64,000 nucleotides of DNA from Cellulomonas sp. KRMCY2 (GCF_000526515.1 NZ_JAGF01000001.1:4216001-4280000); one strand, 5' to 3'; positions 40,093-49,745 are shown, numbered from the stretch's first letter. Made by a program: numbers and translations. Notes: a model not told the origin generated them from the letters alone.

Positions 40093-41460
40093 ATGGCACC
40101 TGGATCCGCAGACCCCAGCCCCGTGACCGCCGAGCGTGTCGAGCAGCGCAGGCGCCTCGTGACAGCCGTCCCCGGCCCGCGCTCGGTCGCCCTCGCCGAG
40201 CGCCGGCGCGCCGTCGTCGCCGCAGGCGTGGCGAGCACCCTCCCGGTCTACGTCGAGCGCGCCGGCGGCGGTGTGATCGTCGACGTGGACGGCAACTCGT
40301 TCATCGACCTGGCCGCCGGGATCGCTGTCACGTCCGTCGGGAACGCCGCACCGGCCGTCACGCGGGCAGTCGCGGCGCAGGCGGCCGACTTCACCCACAC
40401 GTGCTTCATGGTCGCGCCGTACGAGGAGTACGTCGCGGTCTGCGAGGCCCTCGCGCGCCTGACCCCGGGTGACCACGACAAGCGCAGCGTCCTGGTCAAC
40501 TCCGGGGCCGAGGCCGTCGAGAACGCGGTGAAGGTGGCGCGTCGGGCGACCGGCCGGGACGCCGTGGTCGTGCTCGACCACGCCTACCACGGACGGACCA
40601 ACCTCACGATGGCCATGACGGCCAAGGCGATGCCGTACAAGACCGGCTTCGGCCCGTTCGCCGGCGAGGTGTACCGGGTGCCGGCGTCCTACCCGCTGCG
40701 CGAGCCGGTACCGATCACCGGCGAGCAGGCAGCCGCGCGCGCGATCGCGCTGATCGAGAAGCAGGTGGGCGCCGACCAGGTCGCGTGCCTCGTCATCGAG
40801 CCGATCCTCGGCGAGGGCGGGTTCATCGTCCCGGCGCCCGGGTTCCTGCGGGCGCTGGCTGACTGGTGCGCGAGCACCGGCGTGCTGCTCGTCGCCGACG
40901 AGATCCAGACCGGGTTCGCCCGGACCGGCTCGATGTTCGCCTGCGAGCACGACGGCGTGGTGCCCGACCTGATCGCGACGGCCAAGGGGATCGCCGGTGG
41001 GCTGCCGCTCGCCGCGGTCACCGGCCGCGCCGAGCTCATGGACGCGGTCCACCTCGGCGGCCTCGGCGGCACCTTCGGCGGCAACCCGGTGGCCTGCGCC
41101 GCCGCGCTCGCGGCGATCGACATGTACGAGCAGGACGACCTGCCGGCCGCCGCGCGGCGGATCGAGGCGCTCATGGTCCCGCGCCTGACGGCGCTCGCCG
41201 AGCGGTGCCCGCAGATCGCCGAGGTCCGCGGTCGGGGCGCGATGCTCGCGATCGAGCTCGTGCGACCCGGGACGCTCGAACCGGACGCCACCGAGGCGGC
41301 CCGGGTCGCCCGCGGGTGTGCCCAGCAGGGCGTGCTGGTCCTGACCTGCGGGACCTACGGGAACGTGCTGCGCTTCCTGCCGCCGCTGGTGATCGGCACC
41401 GAGCTGCTCGAGGACGCGCTCGACGTCCTGGCAGCGGTCATGATCGGGCCCGCGGCGTAG
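40093..41460 (+). CDS. gabT: 4-aminobutyrate aminotransferase
   Basis: PLP enzyme converting GABA and 2-oxoglutarate to succinic semialdehyde and glutamate. The 455-residue class III aminotransferase has DGNSFIDLAAGIAVTSVGN, VLVNSGAEAVENAVKVARR, DHAYHGRTNLTMAMT, the cofactor aspartate in VLLVADEIQTGFARTG, and the PLP lysine in ATAKGIAGGLPLAAV. It is the GABA-consuming step of the adjacent putrescine route. The start is supported by TAGCAT 12 nt upstream. It converges on the GGDEF gene with a 34-nt gap containing a tandem repeat. Confidence 0.95.
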   Translation: MAPGSADPSPVTAERVEQRRRLVTAVPGPRSVALAERRRAVVAAGVASTLPVYVERAGGGVIVDVDGNSFIDLAAGIAVTSVGNAAPAVTRAVAAQAADFTHTCFMVAPYEEYVAVCEALARLTPGDHDKRSVLVNSGAEAVENAVKVARRATGRDAVVVLDHAYHGRTNLTMAMTAKAMPYKTGFGPFAGEVYRVPASYPLREPVPITGEQAAARAIALIEKQVGADQVACLVIEPILGEGGFIVPAPGFLRALADWCASTGVLLVADEIQTGFARTGSMFACEHDGVVPDLIATAKGIAGGLPLAAVTGRAELMDAVHLGGLGGTFGGNPVACAAALAAIDMYEQDDLPAAARRIEALMVPRLTALAERCPQIAEVRGRGAMLAIELVRPGTLEPDATEAARVARGCAQQGVLVLTCGTYGNVLRFLPPLVIGTELLEDALDVLAAVMIGPAA

Positions 41461-41465
41461 CCGGT

Positions 41466-41509
41466 GCGCTCGTCACGACGCGGCCGAGCGCTCGTCACGA
41501 CGCGGCCGA
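41466..41509. repeat. 22-bp tandem duplication across a stop codon
   Basis: Two identical 22-bp copies (41466-41487 and 41488-41509) beginning GCGCTCGTCACGACGCGG. The second copy contains the stop codon of the GGDEF gene; the first is downstream of it. Probably a recent slippage duplication. Confidence 0.85.
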
Positions 41510-42613
41510 GACCACCCGGTCGCGGCCACCGCTCTTCGCGCTGTACATCAGGGCGTCGACCCGCCCGAGGACGTCCGACGCGGCCTCGCCCGCGTGCAGC
41601 TCGGCCACCCCGAAGCTGGCGGTGACGCGCACGCCGACCGTCGAGGTCAGCTCGGCCGGGAGCACGGTGCGCAGCCGCTCGGCGAGCTGCACGGCCCGCT
41701 CGCGCCCGGTGCCCGGGGCGACGATGACGAACTCCTCGCCGCCGAGGCGCGCGACCAGGTCGCCCTTGCGGACCAGCCGACCGGCCAGCTCGGCGACCCG
41801 GCACAGCACCTCGTCGCCGACGCTGTGCCCGTGCTCGTCGTTGATCGCCTTGAAGCCGTCCAGGTCGAAGTACAGCACCGCCACCGGACCGTGCTCGGCC
41901 ACCCGGTCGGACTGGTAGGTGAGCTCCTCGAACAGCCGCCGCCGGTTGGCGATGCCGGTCAGCGCGTCCAGGTAGGCCATGTCGCGCATCTGCAGCGCCT
42001 CGTCGTTGGCCTGCTGCGCGGCGGCGATCGCGACCGCGAGCCGGCTCTTGGCGCGGGACAGCACGTGCAGGAGCAGCGCGACGAAGCCGAGGTAGAACGT
42101 GTACCTGACCAGGTCCAGGACGTGCTCGGAGCCGCCCTCGACCCGCAGCAGCCCGAACAGACCGGCACCGAGGATGGCCGCGACCGAGCCCAACGAGTTG
42201 AGCAGCGCCAGTCGCGTGCTGCACACCAGGAAGCCGACCACGGTGAAGATGATCATGCCCATGAACGTGGTCGGGAACAGCGAGTGCCACCCGTCGTGGA
42301 TGTCGTCGGCGGTCAGCAGGCGGTAGAGCATGCCGGCGACCCAGGCCACCTCGGCCACCACCACGCTCACCCGCGAGAAGTCGACCGCGCGGTCGGGACG
42401 ACGCAGCAGCACCCACGCGTACACGGCCAGGAACACCAGCAGCGGCGGGAAGCCCCAGGCGACGACCGGGTCCGTCGGGCCGAGCAGGACGATCATCACG
42501 ACGATCGTGGGGAAGCCGGCGGCCAGGGCGATCACCAGCACGCGGCGGAGCAGCGCGTTGAGGTTGTCCCGGTAGATCCCCTCGAGCCGCTCATGTCGTC
42601 GTCGGTCGTTCAT
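41495..42613 (-). CDS. Membrane-bound diguanylate cyclase (GGDEF)
   Basis: Predicted to make cyclic di-GMP. The 372-residue protein has about five or six N-terminal hydrophobic helices (about 22-185), a short coiled linker (SRLAVAIAAAQQANDEALQM) and a GGDEF domain with an active-type GGEEF at about 291-295. The product-inhibition motif RKGD lies exactly five residues before it, so the enzyme looks both active and feedback-regulated. No EAL domain. Its ATG overlaps the stop of the saccharopine-dehydrogenase-like gene (ATGA), so it is translationally tied to the polyamine transport operon, which is unusual. Its input may be a small molecule sensed by the membrane part. Confidence 0.92.
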   Translation of the reverse strand: MNDRRRHERLEGIYRDNLNALLRRVLVIALAAGFPTIVVMIVLLGPTDPVVAWGFPPLLVFLAVYAWVLLRRPDRAVDFSRVSVVVAEVAWVAGMLYRLLTADDIHDGWHSLFPTTFMGMIIFTVVGFLVCSTRLALLNSLGSVAAILGAGLFGLLRVEGGSEHVLDLVRYTFYLGFVALLLHVLSRAKSRLAVAIAAAQQANDEALQMRDMAYLDALTGIANRRRLFEELTYQSDRVAEHGPVAVLYFDLDGFKAINDEHGHSVGDEVLCRVAELAGRLVRKGDLVARLGGEEFVIVAPGTGRERAVQLAERLRTVLPAELTSTVGVRVTASFGVAELHAGEAASDVLGRVDALMYSAKSGGRDRVVSAAS

Positions 42614-43926
42614 GGTGATGCAGGCCTCTCCTCAATCGCCCAGGGCGATCCGAGGCCAACGGGCCGGTCCGCCTGCAGCAGGTCGAGGAAGGGGACTGCG
42701 TCGAAGGCCTCGGGACCGAGCACACCCGTGCCGGACCAGACCCCTCGCGCGAGCAGCTCCAGAGCGATCACGGGGTTGACGGCTGTCTGCCACACGACGC
42801 ACTGCGCTCCGTACTCTGCCATGGACCACGCGTTGTCCACCACGTGGTGCAGGTAGACCTCCCGCGGCCCACCGTCGACACCCAGACCGGTCACCAGGAG
42901 GCCCGCACAGGTCGCACCCCTCATGCGCTGCCCGAGGGTGGCCGGGTCGGGCAGGCACGCCGCGACCACGTCGCGCGGGCTCACCGAGACGGCGCCGGGG
43001 TGGTCCCGGTCCGCCGAGCGCACGCCGACCGGTGCGGTGCTGTCGAGGCCGAGGGTGTGCAGGGTGCGCAGCACCCCGATGAACTCGGCACCGAGGCCGT
43101 ACTTGAAGGTCACCTTCCGGGCGTCGAGGAACCGCGGCATGAGGAGGACCTCCTCGTGCTCGACGTGGACGCACTCGACCGGTCCGATGCCACCGGGGAA
43201 GTCGAAGACCTCCGGCTCGTGGAAGGGCGGCACCGTGTACCAGCCACCCTCGGGGCTGCCGGCCTCGACCGCTCGGTCCCGCTCCCAGATCACCGGCGGG
43301 TTGAGGCACTCCTCGATCGTCGTCCAGATCGAGAAGGACGGCGCGAAGATCGGCTCGCCGTCGTCCCCCAGGACCACCAGGTTGGACCCGTCACGCGTGC
43401 CCAGCTCGTCGATCGAGGAGAAGAGGTGGTCGGACGCGTACCGCGCGAAGACGTCCGAGAGGCCGGGCTCGACCCCCATCCCGACCAGGGCGAGCCGGCC
43501 GGCTGCGGCCCAGCGCTCACCTGCGGCGAACTGCTCGTCCCCGAGCTTGACCCCGGGACGGCTGTGCGGGTCGGTCGGGTGCGGCCGGGACAGCGACATC
43601 GCCATGTCGAGGTAGTCGGCACCTGCCGCGAACGCACCCTCGAAGACCGGCAGGACGAAGCGCGGGTCCACCGCGTTGAGCACGTGGGTGATCTCGTATC
43701 GGCGTGCGAGATCGGCCACCGCCCCGGCGTCGGACGCGTCCACCCGCTCGGCGACGAACCGGTCCGCTCGCGACGTCCCTGCGCGCGCACGTGCTGCGAC
43801 GACCGAGCGCTCGGACCGTGCGGGATCGAAGTCCGCCATGACCAGGAGCTCGAAGAAGTCACGGTCCGCGGCGATCCGGGCGACCGCATCGCCCACCCCG
43901 CCGCTGCCGATGACGAGGATGCGCAT
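42610..43926 (-). CDS. Saccharopine dehydrogenase-like NAD(P)-dependent oxidoreductase
   Basis: The 438-residue protein begins with a Rossmann motif (MRILVIGSGGVGDAVARIAA), then the family stretch VLNAVDPRFVLPVFEGAF and AGADYLDMAMSLSR, with a Lys1/Lys9-type C-terminal domain. Family members reduce or oxidise Schiff bases of amines, including saccharopine, carboxynorspermidine and homospermidine intermediates. Lying between potC and a GGDEF gene within a polyamine cluster, it may act on a polyamine-aldehyde imine, but the substrate is not established. AAGGGAG precedes the ATG. It follows potC by 59 nt and overlaps the GGDEF gene by four bases. Confidence 0.85.
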   Translation of the reverse strand: MRILVIGSGGVGDAVARIAADRDFFELLVMADFDPARSERSVVAARARAGTSRADRFVAERVDASDAGAVADLARRYEITHVLNAVDPRFVLPVFEGAFAAGADYLDMAMSLSRPHPTDPHSRPGVKLGDEQFAAGERWAAAGRLALVGMGVEPGLSDVFARYASDHLFSSIDELGTRDGSNLVVLGDDGEPIFAPSFSIWTTIEECLNPPVIWERDRAVEAGSPEGGWYTVPPFHEPEVFDFPGGIGPVECVHVEHEEVLLMPRFLDARKVTFKYGLGAEFIGVLRTLHTLGLDSTAPVGVRSADRDHPGAVSVSPRDVVAACLPDPATLGQRMRGATCAGLLVTGLGVDGGPREVYLHHVVDNAWSMAEYGAQCVVWQTAVNPVIALELLARGVWSGTGVLGPEAFDAVPFLDLLQADRPVGLGSPWAIEERPASP

Positions 43927-43985
43927 GAGGACTCCCTTGGTGGGGCGTGCGGGGTGGGGGTGGCAGGGCGACGGCCCGGCCACGG

Positions 43986-44786
43986 TCACCGACGGCGGCG
44001 TCGGGCCGCGGTGAAGACCTGGACGCCGACGACCAGCAGCAGGGCGATGGCGAACATCGCCGAGCCGATCACGTTGGCCTGCGGCGGGATACCTCGGGTG
44101 GCCGAGACGTAGACGAACTTCGGGAAGGTCGTGAAGTTGCCGGAGTTGAAGTTCGTGATGATGAAGTCGTCGAAGCTCAGCGAGAAGGCGAGCAGCGCGG
44201 CGGCCAGGATCCCGGGCACCAGGAGCGGGAACGTCACCCGCCAGAAGGCCTGCCACGACGACGCGTACAGGTCGGCGGCCGCCTCCTCGAGCTTCGGGTC
44301 CAGGCCGGCGACCCGGGCCTTGACGGTGACCACGACGAAGCTGATGCAGAACATGATGTGCGCGATGACGACGGTGCCGAAGCCGGGGTTGATCCGCAGG
44401 CTCAGGAACTGCGCGAGCAGGGCAGCACCGAGGACGACCTCCGGCGTCGACATCGGCAGGAAGATCAGCAGGTTCGCCAGCGCCCGCCCGCGGAACCGGT
44501 AGCGCACGAGGGCCAGGGCGATGAGCGTGCCGAGGATCGTCGAGACCACTGTCGCGATGCTGCCGACCTTGAGCGAGTTCACCAGCGCCGCGCAGACCTG
44601 GGGTGCACCGCACGGGTCGGCCCAGTTGTCGAGGGTGAACCCGCGCCAGATCAGGTTCGTGCGACCCGCGTCGTTGAACGAGAACGCGACCGTGTACGCG
44701 ATCGGGACCAGCAGGTAGAGGAAGGCCAGTGCGGCGAACACCGGGATCAACGCGTCCCCGATGCGCAGCCGACCGGTGCCGTTCAC
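43986..44786 (-). CDS. potC: Spermidine/putrescine ABC transporter permease PotC
   Basis: Second membrane subunit of the polyamine importer. The 266-residue protein has about six helices and the permease EAA-type loop (EEAAADLYASSWQAFWRVTF) that docks the ATPase. The N-terminal VPIAYTVAFSFNDAG and the ending QVFTAARRRRR are typical. GTG at 44786 overlaps the potB stop (GTGA). Operon order on the minus strand is potD-potA-potB-potC. Confidence 0.93.
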   Translation of the reverse strand: MNGTGRLRIGDALIPVFAALAFLYLLVPIAYTVAFSFNDAGRTNLIWRGFTLDNWADPCGAPQVCAALVNSLKVGSIATVVSTILGTLIALALVRYRFRGRALANLLIFLPMSTPEVVLGAALLAQFLSLRINPGFGTVVIAHIMFCISFVVVTVKARVAGLDPKLEEAAADLYASSWQAFWRVTFPLLVPGILAAALLAFSLSFDDFIITNFNSGNFTTFPKFVYVSATRGIPPQANVIGSAMFAIALLLVVGVQVFTAARRRRR

Positions 44787-45700
44787 AGCAGCTCCTCGGT
44801 CCCGGAGCGTCGCACGTAGGCGGTGACGAGGGCCAGGATCGCGACCATCAGGACGACCGACAGCGCCGCGGCCGTCGGGTAGTCGCTGACCTTGAAGAAG
44901 CGCGAGTCGATGACCTGGCCGATCATCGTGGTGGTCGTGTTGCCGAGCAGCACCGAGTTGACGAAGTCGCCGGATGCCGGGATGAACGTCAGGAGCGTCC
45001 CGGAGACGACCCCGGGCATCGACAGCGGCAGGGTGACCCGCCGGAACGTCGTCGGGCCGCTCGCGTACAGGTCCTGACCGGCCTCGATCATGCGCACGTC
45101 CAGGCGTTCGAGGCTGGCGTAGATGGGCAGGGTCATGAACGGCAGGAAGTTGTACGTCAGACCGGACACGACGGCGATCGCGGTCGCGGTGAGCCGACCG
45201 TCCGGGGGCAGGAGCGCCAGGGCCCTGAGCGCGGCCACGACGAAGGACTCGTCGGCCAGGATCTGCTTCCAGGCGATGGTCCGCAGGATGAAGCTCGTGA
45301 AGAAGGGGGCGATGACCAGGACGAGGAGCATCCCCTGCAGGAACGGCTTGCCCCGGGCCCGGACGGCGATCGCGTACGCCATCGGGTAGCCGATGAGCAG
45401 GGCGGCGACGGTGGCGATCACGGCGTAGAGGAACGAGCGCATCAGCTGCGGCCAGTAGGTGGACAGCGCGTCGACGTAGTTGCCCCACTCGAAGGCCGGC
45501 TGGAACTGGCCGACCTCGCCGCCGGGCACCGGCACGTACAGGGACGTCACGAGCAGTGCCACCACCGGCACGACGAAGAACAGGCCGAGGTACGCCAGCC
45601 CGGGCGCCAGCAGCAGGTAGGCGCCGCCGCGCGCCCGGCGCAGCGGCCGCACGGCCGGACCGTTGCCCGGGCCGTGCCCGATCGCCGTGACGATGCTCAT
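44783..45700 (-). CDS. potB: Spermidine/putrescine ABC transporter permease PotB
   Basis: First membrane subunit of the polyamine importer, 305 residues, about six helices, with the docking loop EAGQDLYASGPTTFRRVTLP and FIPASGDFVNSVLLGN. It starts three nt after potA stops and overlaps potC. Confidence 0.93.
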   Translation of the reverse strand: MSIVTAIGHGPGNGPAVRPLRRARGGAYLLLAPGLAYLGLFFVVPVVALLVTSLYVPVPGGEVGQFQPAFEWGNYVDALSTYWPQLMRSFLYAVIATVAALLIGYPMAYAIAVRARGKPFLQGMLLVLVIAPFFTSFILRTIAWKQILADESFVVAALRALALLPPDGRLTATAIAVVSGLTYNFLPFMTLPIYASLERLDVRMIEAGQDLYASGPTTFRRVTLPLSMPGVVSGTLLTFIPASGDFVNSVLLGNTTTTMIGQVIDSRFFKVSDYPTAAALSVVLMVAILALVTAYVRRSGTEELL

Positions 45701-45703
45701 GGC

Positions 45704-46894
45704 TCAGACGCCCGCGTCGTCGAGGCCGACCGCGCCGGACGTCACGTCGTCGGCCCCGTCGAGGGCGAATGTGTGCTTGATCGCGCACGCCAGCCTGACC
45801 TGCTCGCCGAGCGACGTCGTCGCACCGCCGAGCAGGTTCTGGACGAAGACAGCCATCGTCCCCAGGCCCGGCACCTCGACCTGGTACTGGGTGCTCACGC
45901 CGGTGAAGGAGACGTCGGTCACCCGCCCCGGTCCGATGACGTTGGCGTCCGCCGGTGGCTCCTCGCCGTCCCGCAGGATGCGCAGCTTCTCGGAGCGGAC
46001 GCCGAGCAGGACGTCGCCGCTGGTCGTCACGGCCCGCACGGTGGGCACCTGCAGGCGCTGGCCCAGGACGTCGACGCCCAGGATCGACGAGCCGTGCTCG
46101 ACGACGGTGCCGCGCAGCAGGTTCGACTGACCCAGGAAGTTGGCGACGAAGGCGGTGCGGGGCAGCTCGTACAGGTCCGCCGGTGAGCCCATCTGCTCGA
46201 TCCGACCGGCGTTCATCACCGCGACGGTGTCGGCCATCGTCATGGCCTCCTCCTGGTCGTGCGTGACGTGCACGAAGGTCAGCCCGACCTCGGTCTGGAT
46301 CCGCTTGAGCTCGACCTGCATCTGGCGCCGCAGCTTGAGGTCGAGCGCGCCGAGCGGCTCGTCGAGCAGCAGCACGGCGGGGTTGTTGACGATCGCGCGG
46401 GCCAGCGCGACCCGCTGCTGCTGGCCGCCGGAGAGCTGGGCCGGTCGGCGCTCGGACAGGTGCCGGAGCTCGACCAGGTCGAGGGCGACCCCTGCCTTGC
46501 CGAGCGGGTCCGACGCGCGCTTGCGACGCAGGCCGAAGGCGACGTTCTCCAGGACGCTCAGGTGCGGGAACAGCGCGTAGGACTGGAAGACGGTGTTGAC
46601 CGGCCGCTGGTGAGCCCTGGTCGACGTGACGTCCTGCCCGCCGATCAGGATGCGACCGCTGGTCGGCTGCTCCAGACCCGCGACCATGCGCAGGGTGGTC
46701 GTCTTGCCGCAGCCGGACGGTCCCAGCAGGGCGAAGAAGGACCCCGACGGGATGGTCAGGGTCAGGTCGTCGACCGCCGTGAACGCGCCGAACTCCTTGC
46801 TGACCCGCTCGAGGGTCAGGTCCGCACCAGAGCTCGTTGCCGCCCGCGGGCCGGACCCTGGCTCAGCGACCGCCACACCCGACGTCGGTCCCAT
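45704..46894 (-). CDS. potA: Spermidine/putrescine ABC transporter ATPase PotA
   Basis: Powers polyamine uptake. The 396-residue protein has Walker A ([13 protein letters not shown]), the Q-loop region ([13 protein letters not shown]), signature ([14 protein letters not shown]), Walker B ([13 protein letters not shown]) and H-loop ([10 protein letters not shown]), followed by a C-terminal TOBE regulatory domain. An N-terminal extension of about 25 residues precedes the ABC fold. The ATG overlaps the potD stop by one base (TGATG). Confidence 0.95.
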   Translation of the reverse strand: MGPTSGVAVAEPGSGPRAATSSGADLTLERVSKEFGAFTAVDDLTLTIPSGSFFALLGPSGCGKTTTLRMVAGLEQPTSGRILIGGQDVTSTRAHQRPVNTVFQSYALFPHLSVLENVAFGLRRKRASDPLGKAGVALDLVELRHLSERRPAQLSGGQQQRVALARAIVNNPAVLLLDEPLGALDLKLRRQMQVELKRIQTEVGLTFVHVTHDQEEAMTMADTVAVMNAGRIEQMGSPADLYELPRTAFVANFLGQSNLLRGTVVEHGSSILGVDVLGQRLQVPTVRAVTTSGDVLLGVRSEKLRILRDGEEPPADANVIGPGRVTDVSFTGVSTQYQVEVPGLGTMAVFVQNLLGGATTSLGEQVRLACAIKHTFALDGADDVTSGAVGLDDAGV

Positions 46895-48111
46895 CAGTTC
46901 CCGATCACCGCCTGGAACTCCTCGTTGTACCTGGTCTCCTCGTCCGCGGTCAGTGCGCGGAACACGTGCGCCCGGGACAGCGTCGCGTCGTCCGGGAAGA
47001 TCAGCTGGTTCTCGACGAGGGACGGGTCGAACTCCGCCATGGCCTCACGGGCGCCCTCGACCGGGCAGATGTAGTTGACGTAGGCCGCGACCTCGGCGGC
47101 CACCACGGGGTCGTAGTAGTAGTTCATGAGCGCCTCGGCGTTGGCCTTGTGCGGGCTGCCGATCGGGATCATGAGGTTGTCGCTCCACAGCGTGCCGCCT
47201 GCCTCGGGCAGGGCGAACTCCCAGTTCTCGCCGTTCTCGAAGTTGAGCACAGTGATGTCACCCGACCAGCCGATGACCGCGAGCGCGTCACCCGAGACCA
47301 GGTCCTCGGCATAGGAGTTGCCCTTGACCTGACGGATCTGCCCGGAGCCGATCTGCTGGTCGAGCACCTCCAGTGCGGCGAAGAACTCGTCGTCACCCCA
47401 CTCGCCTGCGACGTCGACGCCCTGGTCGAGCATGATCAGGCCGACCGTGTCGCGCATCTCGGAGAGGACCTCGATCCGCCCGGCGAGCTCGGGTGCCCAC
47501 AGGTCGGAGATCGTGTGCACGCCGTTCGGCACGGCGGCCTTGCTCCAGGCGACGCCACCGAACCCCGACTGCCAGGTCAGTGAGTGCGCGCGGCCGGGAT
47601 CGAAGGAGACGTCCTGCAGGCTCGCGAGCAGGTTCTTCGCGTTGGGGATCTTCGTCTTGTCCAGCTCCTGGGTGTAGCCCAGCCGGATCATCCGCCCGGC
47701 CATCCAGTCGGTCAGGGTCACGATGTCCTGGCCGATGTCCTGACCGTTGGCCAGCTGGCCCTGGATCTTGCCGAAGTAGGCGTCGTTGTCGTCGATGTCC
47801 TCGGCGTAGGTGGCCTCGATCCCGGTCTCCTCGCTGAACCGCTCGAGGGTCGGGTAGGACTCGCCGTCGTAGTCCAGGTAGAGCGTCCAGTTGGCCCAGC
47901 TGACGACCTTGTCGCTCGCCGACCGGTCCTCGGCCGGACCACCGGAGGCCGACGGCCCGCTCGTGCCACCCGTACCGCAGGCGGCGAGCAGGGCACCGGC
48001 ACCCGCGAGGCCGGCGCCACCGGCGAGCACCGAGCGGCGGGAGACCGCGGCGCTCTGCGCCCGGACCAGGGCGCGGACGATCGGGTCGGTGGGAAGGGGG
48101 CGGTGCGTCAC
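46894..48111 (-). CDS. potD: Polyamine-binding lipoprotein PotD
   Basis: Extracytoplasmic receptor for spermidine/putrescine. The 405-residue protein has a twin-Arg-like SRRSVLAGG followed by a hydrophobic stretch and the lipobox LLAAC (Cys at about residue 45), a Ser/Gly linker, and the PotD fold with VVSWANWTLYLDYDG and the acidic WSGDITVLNFENG region. The combination suggests Tat export of a lipoprotein. GTG at 48111 has AGGAG about eight nt upstream. First gene of the pot operon. Confidence 0.93.
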   Translation of the reverse strand: MTHRPLPTDPIVRALVRAQSAAVSRRSVLAGGAGLAGAGALLAACGTGGTSGPSASGGPAEDRSASDKVVSWANWTLYLDYDGESYPTLERFSEETGIEATYAEDIDDNDAYFGKIQGQLANGQDIGQDIVTLTDWMAGRMIRLGYTQELDKTKIPNAKNLLASLQDVSFDPGRAHSLTWQSGFGGVAWSKAAVPNGVHTISDLWAPELAGRIEVLSEMRDTVGLIMLDQGVDVAGEWGDDEFFAALEVLDQQIGSGQIRQVKGNSYAEDLVSGDALAVIGWSGDITVLNFENGENWEFALPEAGGTLWSDNLMIPIGSPHKANAEALMNYYYDPVVAAEVAAYVNYICPVEGAREAMAEFDPSLVENQLIFPDDATLSRAHVFRALTADEETRYNEEFQAVIGN

Positions 48112-48299
48112 CGTTGGCTCCTGTCGTCGGGGGATCCGTGCGTCCGCGGGTCAGTGGGCAACCGTTCGCCGATCACCGGATGGTCGCAGGCGCACGCGCA
48201 CTTCACAAGCGATTCCATCGTCTACGGGCACATGTGCAACGAAAATGTCACCCGACGGCAACATGAGCGACGTATCCCTCCGTCCAGCCGTCCCCGAGC
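48112..48299 (-). promoter_or_regulatory. A/T-richer control region upstream of potD
   Basis: This 188-bp gap between the aldehyde dehydrogenase stop and potD is clearly richer in A/T than its surroundings around 48200-48265 and contains the perfect palindrome GCACATGTGC at 48228-48237. It probably carries the pot operon promoter and an operator; I cannot assign -35/-10 boxes with confidence. Confidence 0.4.
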
Positions 48300-49745
48300 T
48301 CACGCTCCGAAGGCACTCATCACGTGCTTGATCCTGGTGTAGTCCTCGAACCCGTACATGGACAGGTCCTTGCCGTAGCCCGAGTGCTTGAACCCGCCGT
48401 GCGGCATCTCGGCGACGAACGGGATGTGGGTGTTGATCCAGACGACCCCGAAGTCGAGCGACCGTGACATGCGCAGCGCCGTGCCGTGGTCCGCCGTCCA
48501 CACCGAGCTCGCCAGGCCGTACCGGACCCCGTTCGCCAGCGCCAGCGCCTCGGTCTCGTCCCGGAACGTCTGCACGGTGATCACCGGACCGAAGATCTCC
48601 TGCTGGATCGCCTCGTCGTCCTGACGCAGGCCGTCGACGACCGTGGCCTGGTGGAAGTACCCGACGTCGCCCTGGCGACGACCACCGGCCACGATCGTCG
48701 CGTGGTCGGGCAGCCGGTCCAGGAAGCCCATCACCCGGTCGAGCTGGCCTGCGTTGTTCACCGGGCCGAAGGCGACGTCCTGGTCCGGCCGACCCGTCCG
48801 GGTCGAGCGGGCGTGCTGGCCCAGCGCCGCCACGAAGTCGTCGTGCACCGACTCGTGCACCAGGACCCTGGTCGCCGCGGTGCAGTCCTGGCCCGCGTTG
48901 TAGAAGCCCGCACCGGCGATGCCCTCGGCGGCCGCGTCGAGGTCCGCGTCGGCGAAGACCACGACCGGTGCCTTGCCGCCGAGCTCGAGGTGCACCCGCT
49001 TGACGTCGCGGGCGGCCGAGCCGGCGACCTCCATCCCGGCCCGGACCGAGCCGGTGATCGACACCATCGACGGGATCGGGTGCTCGACGAGCGCTCGACC
49101 GGTGTCCCGGTCGCCGCACACCACGTTCAGCACGCCGGGCGGCAGGAACTCGTTGACGACCTCCGCGAGCAGGAGCGTGCTCGCCGGGGTCGTGTCGGAC
49201 GGCTTGAGCACAACCGTGTTGCCGGCGGCGAGCGCCGGTGCGATCTTCCAGACCGCCATCATCAACGGGTAGTTCCACGGTGTGACCTGCCCGATCACAC
49301 CGATCGGCTCGCGCCGCACCCAGGAGGTGTGCCCCGCGAGGTACTCCCCCGCGCTGACGCCCTCGAGGATCCGCGCGGCACCGGCGAAGAAGCGGAGCTC
49401 GTCGACGCACGGCGGCACCTCGTCGGCAGCGGTGAGGGCGAGCGGCTTGCCGGTGTTGCGCGACTCGACCCGGACGAAGTCCGCAGCGCGGGCCTCGATC
49501 GCGTCCGCGATGCGCAGCAGGGCCCGCTGGCGCTCGGCCGGCGTCGTGTCGCGCCAGGTCTCGAACGCCGCTGCCGCGGTGCGCAGCGCGGCGTCGACGT
49601 CGGCTGCTCCGGAGACCGGGGCGGTGGCGTAGCGTTCGCCGGTCGTCGGGTCGATGACGTCGCTCGTGCGGCCCTCGACCGTCGGCGTCGACTCTCCGCC
49701 GACGATGTTGCGGAGCTCGACAGGACCTTCGGTGGGATCGGACAC
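48300..49745 (-). CDS. Gamma-aminobutyraldehyde dehydrogenase
   Basis: Oxidises 4-aminobutyraldehyde to GABA, the second step of putrescine use. The 481-residue ALDH has VTPWNYPLMMAVWKIAPALA, the glutamate motif HLELGGKAPVVVFADADL and the catalytic cysteine in YNAGQDCTAATRV; the GQDCTA form is typical of PatD/Prr and betaine-aldehyde enzymes. GTG at 49745 is chosen for the AGGAGG upstream, over an in-frame start at 49781. It is divergent from the Lrp gene and upstream of potD on the same strand, so uptake and oxidation may be coregulated. Confidence 0.9.
   Translation of the reverse strand: MSDPTEGPVELRNIVGGESTPTVEGRTSDVIDPTTGERYATAPVSGAADVDAALRTAAAAFETWRDTTPAERQRALLRIADAIEARAADFVRVESRNTGKPLALTAADEVPPCVDELRFFAGAARILEGVSAGEYLAGHTSWVRREPIGVIGQVTPWNYPLMMAVWKIAPALAAGNTVVLKPSDTTPASTLLLAEVVNEFLPPGVLNVVCGDRDTGRALVEHPIPSMVSITGSVRAGMEVAGSAARDVKRVHLELGGKAPVVVFADADLDAAAEGIAGAGFYNAGQDCTAATRVLVHESVHDDFVAALGQHARSTRTGRPDQDVAFGPVNNAGQLDRVMGFLDRLPDHATIVAGGRRQGDVGYFHQATVVDGLRQDDEAIQQEIFGPVITVQTFRDETEALALANGVRYGLASSVWTADHGTALRMSRSLDFGVVWINTHIPFVAEMPHGGFKHSGYGKDLSMYGFEDYTRIKHVMSAFGA

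Noticed and set aside
42610-43926. Calling the SDH-like gene lysine saccharopine dehydrogenase
   Set aside because: No lysine-catabolism partner is nearby; the neighbours are polyamine genes, so only the family level is safe.
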